The position numbers and the translations under genes are program-made. Shown one piece after another: positions 59,201 through 64,000 of a DNA stretch of 64,000 nt (within the stretch, counting starts at the first letter, position 1; each line of letters opens with the position of its first letter). Origin of the DNA: Ceratobasidium sp. AG-K (Eukaryota; Basidiomycota; Agaricomycetes; Cantharellales; Ceratobasidiaceae); NCBI GenBank assembly GCA_037039685.1, contig JAWNGF010000002.1, positions 5,146,001 to 5,210,000 of the forward strand, read 5' to 3'. The notes below the pieces were generated by a model. The model made no database searches and was not told the origin of the DNA. It worked only from the letters and a program-made list of their open reading frames with translations.

Positions 59201-59658
59201 AACCAAGTTCGCGAAGCGTTTCAGACAATCCTACAATTCAGAGAAGCTACGGTGGGTTATGCCACCACGTATTATTTCCAGCGCCTGACACTTTGAACAA
59301 GGATGCGTTCTACAACTATACTCTAGCAGAAGCCGCTCGGCGGGACAGCGAGCGTGATGGTCATAGAGTATGGACTTCTATTTGTATTCATAGCGCTGGC
59401 TAATCCAACCTGCAGGGCGTATACTCAACCAACGATGAAGTTGGAAGGTACCAAAGGGACGGGGCGGAATCATTGTCCCGAATTCTGCGGCGCGTAGAAC
59501 AGTATTCGCATGCCTTTTCCGAGTTGGCCATGTCGATCGTTGTAGCTCTCAACACTCACAGCGACTACGAGTGCCGCTTCCTGGGCGTTCGTCTCTCCTT
59601 TAGCGATTTCTACCGCCTTAAACGCGAGCGACAGCTGGCTGCCGTCAATGGTGCATAG
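56273..59658 (+). CDS. SPC98: gamma-tubulin complex component 3 (GCP3 / Spc98 / Alp6), 866 aa
   Basis: GCP3 is a core subunit of the gamma-tubulin small complex that nucleates microtubules at the spindle pole body. Sixteen exons: 56273-56388, 56451-56497, 56550-56623, 56675-57070, 57128-57256, 57312-57516, 57567-57661, 57714-57870, 57925-58073, 58116-58218, 58270-58453, 58506-58846, 58904-59136, 59189-59251, 59302-59367 and 59416-59658 (867 codons). The start at 56273 (MPSLNGSLASLVQHLVPQ) gives the conserved N-terminal helix. The N-GCP domain shows LLIRDVLYLLQGISGKYVRF, LTLRRLLVWTDEWRLRLRMM and KWLFSGELHDPFNEFFV. The C-GCP domain shows LKQYLMLGHGDFADQLMEAL and GWDVFTLEYKVDAPLDTVL. The end FLGVRLSFSDFYR is typical of GCP3. 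Intron 57071-57127 is in frame and stop-free. Confidence 0.94.
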
Positions 59659-59894
59659 TCGAAACTGTAGAGTCTAGGACACCCGTATCGTCGATATTTA
59701 GGTGATTGGTGTAATTTTGGGGCCAAGTTGTATTCGCGTGAAGCTGCTATACATTTTAATTGTACAATTATTTTACACTGCACGCAGCATATAGAGTACT
59801 TTACTACCACAGTACAAGCCAGCCCTTGAAACGATATGCTCTGACCAAGTCCTACCACAACTAGAAAGAAAAGGGAATCGTTGATTAGTTCACT

Positions 59895-59905
59895 GGGGGG
59901 GGGGG
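59895..59905 (+). repeat. run of 11 G near the 3' end of the RING/RRM gene
   Basis: An uninterrupted G11 homopolymer (C11 on the coding strand). It is prone to length error in sequencing and to slippage, and it controls which frame ends the RING/RRM protein. Confidence 0.9.
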
Positions 59906-62225
59906 TATTCGTGGTTTCACGTATGCTAATAGCGCCCGGAGTAGTTGTGCTATGAAACACAAGACGCTCGGCCAAAGCATGTACCAGAGCAGGATCTATG
60001 CCAAAGTCTTGTCCCACACGCTCGTATGCATTTATAGCCTTGAGAGATCCATCATCGAGGCCAGTAGTTTGCGGGGCCGGCGGAGCTGGTGATTGTTGGT
60101 TCGAGACATGTAGCTCGGGTCCAGCTGGATATTTGTATTGTAGAATCGGTAGGGGACGGTTCGTGAAGCGGAGCAAGAGGCCGAGTTGACGGTCGGTAAA
60201 TGCTAAATTGACATATGTGAGCAAATGCTAACAAACTAGGTGGCTTTATACTTCACCTTTGCATCGCATCGCCCCGCCAATGAGTTTCATATGGAGGAGT
60301 GGTTCGTATCCTTGGCTCCCGACTTGTGATTCATACTTTTCGAGAGCAACTAGACCAAAAAGTGAGCAGATAAGAAATCGAGTAAGGGAAATCCGTACAG
60401 AAAGTAATATCTGAGCATGAACGTAGGGTTTTCGGTCAGCGGACTCAACGGGTGGAACTATGGTCCAGGCACTGACTGAATAGGACGTCAGGGACTGCAC
60501 CAGGAGCGAATACGTCAGGCGTTGGAATCTTCGCCAGTACGCTAAGTAAGGACCAGTAGGCTAGAGAAGGGAGCTTGAGGAAATGAGACTGCGAGCGGTG
60601 AGTAAAACGAGTGACCAAGGACAAACGGCCTACCTTGGGGGCCTGGATCAGATGCAGCATGATTCCCAGCTCCGGACCAGTAAGGAGATCGGCCGGGCGA
60701 GGAGGTTGTTGGGCATCTAGAGCGGCCTCATGAAATGGCTGCGAGCCCTCGAACTTCCCCGGCCACGAAGGGAATAACTATGAGAAAGTGAATGAGGAGG
60801 GGACAATCAAAAGGGGACAATCTTACCGAGCGCATCAGTTCTTCTTGACTAGACAAAGTAAGAGTGACGGCGCGAGAACGACGACCGTAGCCCAGTACTT
60901 TGTTTTGGTGAGTCCTCAACGCTTCCCTGGCGTGGTCAATCTCCATCTCGGCAAAGGCATGACTCAGAGTACGACCATCACGGCGGTCCAATAGGACATG
61001 GCAGATGAACGTCGGGGTTCCAAGCCACTGCTCGAGCATGGGAGGTGTGACGTCCTAGAGTTTGGATGTGAATCGTGTTTATTGGGGGCTGCGAAGCAAA
61101 ATACTCACCCATGGGACGTTGTCGATGCGCAGCACTGCGACCGAGGCGCTTTGAGGGGAAGTAGAAATGGGGGAACCCTGAAGGCCGGATTGGGCGGGCG
61201 GGAATTGATAAAGCGAGTCAAACGAATTTGGAGAGTTCTTTAATGACAGGTTATGATAGACCAGAGGTAGGTATGACAAGGTCTGAGTCGATTTCACAGA
61301 ATGTATGCGCTCGAATGGCCGGAAAATCTGAAAGGATTGAACTGGAGAAAAGCAATACATACAAATCATATCCTTCTCGCCTACGACGTTGAGAGATCCT
61401 GTGATGCAAGGGGCGCAAATATAATGTTGGCAGGGCTGCAAAAGCGAAAGTCGCTCGTTTCCTCCACAGGATGCACAAGTGGTTTCGGGTCCTGATGTGT
61501 CGTTGTACTGGACTTGCCCGGAGATCGGGGATCCAAGGTGGAGCACCTCGTTGATTGTAGCGTCAGCCGTGTCCGCGTTTTCGATCGAGTTGGGGTCGAG
61601 ATAATCATCTTCCTGTTCAAGTCCTCAGAGTCTGCGAGACGAGTATACAACGCGACTCACGTTCAATTGAGGCCTTGGAGCCCGTCGCCGGGGTGGGGGA
61701 TCTGTGAAACTTCCCCTCACACGAGCATCGTTGGAGAGAGCATAATTTGCTACGTTAGAGTGCAATGGAGTTTGGGCGCGCTTCGTCACTTGGGGCGTAA
61801 AGGGTCCAGAAGGCTTGGTTGGGGTGGCGGTAGCAGGCGAAGAGCCTGAGTGACATACGGACGAATGTATGCGGTCAAAAACAAGCAGAAAGTGAATCAG
61901 CTTCAATGAAGGTACAAATCGGTCTATACGCGCTACCTGGATACTCATTTTCATGCAAGTCGCAGGGCGGAGACTTCTCGTCGCGGATGCGCCAGTTTGA
62001 CGCGCCAGTCGAAACGGGTTTGCGGTTAGGAGTCAGATATGAGGGATGGTCTAAGTTGATATTTGAGTCTGTGAGTGCTCTTGGCACAACGAGTGACTGG
62101 GGAGTGAGCAGAGCAGCGCTCGGACGCCTGTTCCGAGAAGACTTGAGCGGGGTACGAAGAGAAACGTTTCTCCGGTCGGTTGGAGAGGATGGGGAGGAAG
62201 ATGGCGGAGTAGACGGTGGTATCAT
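59906..62225 (-). CDS. RING finger plus RRM protein, C-terminus unresolved
   Basis: Exons 61937-62225, 61661-61845, 61109-61612, 60827-61054, 60634-60777, 60477-60588, 60399-60410 (12 nt), 60257-60349 and from 60202 leftward. After a Ser/Pro/Thr-rich N-terminus (about 190 residues) a RING-like zinc site appears near residues 203-250: CASCGGNERLSLLQPCQHYI, then CAPC and CMYC. An RRM follows at about 316-405: VAVLRIDNVPWDVTPPMLEQ, a core with HVLLDRRDGRTLSHAFAEME, then RAVTLTLSS. A helical region follows (LLTGPELGIMLHLIQAPK, FALEKYESQV). A ubiquitin ligase acting on RNA-linked targets is possible, broadly like Not4, but spacing and order differ from Not4 and I cannot name it. The frame past the G11 run continues into GCP3 antisense, so the true end is uncertain. 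Confidence 0.75.
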
Positions 62226-62480
62226 TGTATGCTATTGCTTTATGGGCAGGAAAACTCGATGTGGATGGGAGGATAGACTAACGCGGTAGGATATCCACTT
62301 TATACTTCGACACGATCACGTGACCGTTGATCAGTTGTGCGGTTTTGTTTATGTCCCGTTCTTGAATTCCGATTCTACCACGACATCTCCCATTTAATAA
62401 ACTATTTAAGTGTATCAAGTAAGTGATATTGTATTCCGCTCGATACACAGCTAACAGCCTAACCGAGCAGGGTTTGAATA
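62226..62480. promoter_or_regulatory. 255-bp bidirectional promoter RING/RRM - NNF1 with TCACGTGA
   Basis: TCACGTGA at 62316-62323 lies between two divergent starts. Confidence 0.55.
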
Positions 62481-63320
62481 ATGTCTTTATTATTAGCCCC
62501 AGACCAGGGAGCGGAAACCGCGAGTAAACGATACCAACGTTTTGAGTCTTGTATCTACGTCGCAGCACAGTCGTGTAGTACAAAGTGGACGTGAGTGGTA
62601 TTCATGGAGTACATGCTTGCTATGTGACCAACGTTTCTCGGACTAGCTGGGATCAGTTTGTAGTGTGCTTCCCCACCTGGGTGAATGAGGAGGCCAACGT
62701 GGCGGGCGAAATTCGCATGCAAATATCGAAATTTATGAAGGATACTCTCGTGGTTAGTAATGCTCTTTCTGTTTGCTTTTGATGTGCTAATAGTCTAGGA
62801 TACAGAAGGAGAGCAGTGAACTCTTGCGGCGTTATGATGCCCGCGCTGCCATTGACGCTCTGGACGAAGCTATTGTTGAGGCAAAAGGGAGGCTGACAAA
62901 TGAGGAATCTGGCAATCACAAGGATGAATGGAAGGCAGATATCGATCCTCGAACCGCCGTTAGAGCTAGGATTATTCCGGTACTTGAACAAGAGCAAGCT
63001 GAACTGCAAAAGGAGCTTGACGAGGTGTGTTTCCTCGCTATCTCTACCATTCCTCCGAGCTAAACTCTCCCCTAGTTGGAAGAGCAGAACCGACAGGCTG
63101 TTGCGCGAATCCAGAAAACTAGGGCCGAATACAAGGCGATCGACCAGGAAATCAAGGCGCGCCTGGACAGGGTTGAGAAGGTAGGTAATCCATATGACCA
63201 GTTCTTTCTTGGTCTGATCTCTCCTGCCAGGCGTACGAACATATCAATAATACAGGCATTGATGAGCTCCAGCACTGGATGTTGACTGCAGACGAAGCAG
63301 GCACAACAACCACAGACTAG
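62481..63320 (+). CDS. NNF1: NNF1-type kinetochore MIS12-complex subunit, 209 aa
   Basis: Nnf1 (PMF1 in animals) is a coiled-coil subunit of the Mis12/MIND complex linking centromeric chromatin to the microtubule-binding kinetochore. Exons: 62481-62590, 62647-62752, 62806-63024, 63076-63180 and 63231-63320 (210 codons). The family core is KRYQRFESCIYVAAQ followed after the first intron by WDQFVVCFPTWV, the characteristic F..CFP motif. Then come KFMKDTL, SELLRRYDARAAIDALDEAI and a long C-terminal coiled coil (ARIIPVLEQEQAELQKELDE, ARIQKTRAEYKAIDQEIKAR). Size fits. The NNF1 assignment rests on this motif and architecture. Confidence 0.82.
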
Positions 63321-63827
63321 GTTGGCTCAGTTGGTCCTTGCGATATATATTCGGCGTTCTTGCTATCCGTGCACTCTTCTCCCTGTACTTTCTATGTATC
63401 CTGTGTTCTAATGCCAATAATTTATTTCGTTCAGTCCAGTCTTTATACATGGTCACTACGTAATCGAGGCGCCTCGGCGCTTGGGTCCAGGCGCAATCCT
63501 CTCGTGTCTGATACCCAACGTCCTTTGGGCCGGTTTTAGGGAAACCTGATCAACACTCCTCGTTTGGGAGCCCTCTCAATCGGAGACAACCTACTTTCTT
63601 CTGCTTGAAGAGGCATAGACCGCTCCCATCGGCCCTGAAGCGAGGCCGCCAAATTCTTTGTGAGCTTCTTATCAACCCTTTCTCGCGACTTGGTCATTTA
63701 ACAGTTGCTAATCAAGTGCCGACTAATTTGCAGTACACTATCTCCCGCAGCACATCAACGTGGCACGCAGCGATCTATTCGCTTCGGCCTATAGAGACGC
63801 AGCTTCGTGTTTCTAGACACCGTCCCA
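63321..63827. other. intergenic NNF1 to last gene
   Basis: 507 bp with the NNF1 3' end and the promoter of the edge gene. A frame from 63605 has no domain. Confidence 0.45.
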
Positions 63828-64000
63828 ATGCCTCCATCGCCAGTACAAAGATCCCCTCTACCAGGCCAGTCGTTTTCGCACGAAGGATCCGGGAAACACG
63901 GCTCTGTTCCCCAGGAAGATGTAGTCGAGTTAAGAAAGGACCTTGCTAACAAGCCTGAAGCCGAGGGGTGGGCCGCGTCAGGTATGGAGTGATCCAACCT
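63828..64000 (+). CDS. start of an unknown gene, cut by right edge
   Basis: ATG at 63828 opens MPPSPVQRSPLPGQSFSHEG, then a short acidic helix (VPQEDVVELRKDLANKPEAE). A GTATGG donor at about 63982-63987 would end exon 1 before a nearby stop. Too short to identify. Confidence 0.4.

Noticed and set aside
1..64000. tRNA, rRNA, CRISPR, bacterial-style operators, intact transposons
   Set aside because: None recognised on either strand by eye; CRISPR and operons are not expected in a fungal nuclear genome. A tRNA scan and a repeat-library search would be decisive.

Overview
The window is nuclear DNA of a filamentous basidiomycete, most likely an Agaricomycete; a Rhizoctonia/Ceratobasidium-type fungus would fit but is inference only. 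The evidence is direct: nearly every gene is split by many very short introns (mostly about 43-60 nt, GT-AG with a CTRAY-like branch point), and the gene set is fungal (BUD6, HSL1/GIN4-type kinase, RGD2-type RhoGAP, glycogen debranching enzyme, PAT1, GCP3, NNF1). It also carries secreted plant-polymer enzymes with fungal CBM1 cellulose-binding domains. I rebuilt exons by hand. For almost all genes the spliced lengths are multiples of three and the joins restore conserved motifs, so the boundaries quoted are mostly good.

Layout. 0-10 kb: BUD6 (cut by the left edge), a small unknown gene, TMA16 divergent from a ZAP1-type zinc-finger regulator, then an HSL1/GIN4/CDR2-type cell-cycle kinase. 10-15.6 kb: a secreted-protein island with a gene made of two tandem CBM1 cassettes and no catalytic domain, followed by two tandem CBM1-CE1 esterases. 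15.9-32.8 kb: housekeeping genes: HPT1-type purine phosphoribosyltransferase divergent from FIS1, an M50B-like membrane metallopeptidase, an F-BAR/DEP/RhoGAP protein divergent from glycogen debranching enzyme, a linker-histone-fold (H15) protein, and TAF10. 33-36 kb: PAT1. 36.5-42.7 kb: a histidine-acid-phosphatase island with one intact secreted enzyme, one membrane-anchored phytase-like paralog whose HD motif is altered, and one broken copy. 42.8-50.7 kb: an unknown acidic-tailed protein, a stealth-type sugar phosphotransferase and a small-zinc-motif (ECL1-like) protein. 50.7-54.2 kb is gene-poor. 54.2-64 kb: a SET-domain methyltransferase divergent from GCP3, a RING+RRM protein divergent from NNF1, and the start of a last gene at the right edge.

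How the parts relate. The two accessory islands (CBM1/CE1 and phytase) show tandem duplication and decay, while the rest is a stable single-copy core. The clearest non-coding signal is a palindrome, TCACGTGA, present five times and always in the upstream region of a core gene (HPT1/FIS1, RGD2/GDB1, TAF10, SET/GCP3, RRM/NNF1). This suggests a shared bHLH-type regulator of growth genes. I found no tRNA, rRNA, CRISPR array or intact transposon. I did not find a clearly new multi-gene system. The best candidates for novelty are the phase-symmetric CBM1 cassette gene, the HD-altered membrane phytase, the 7-nt micro-exon and the shared palindrome.
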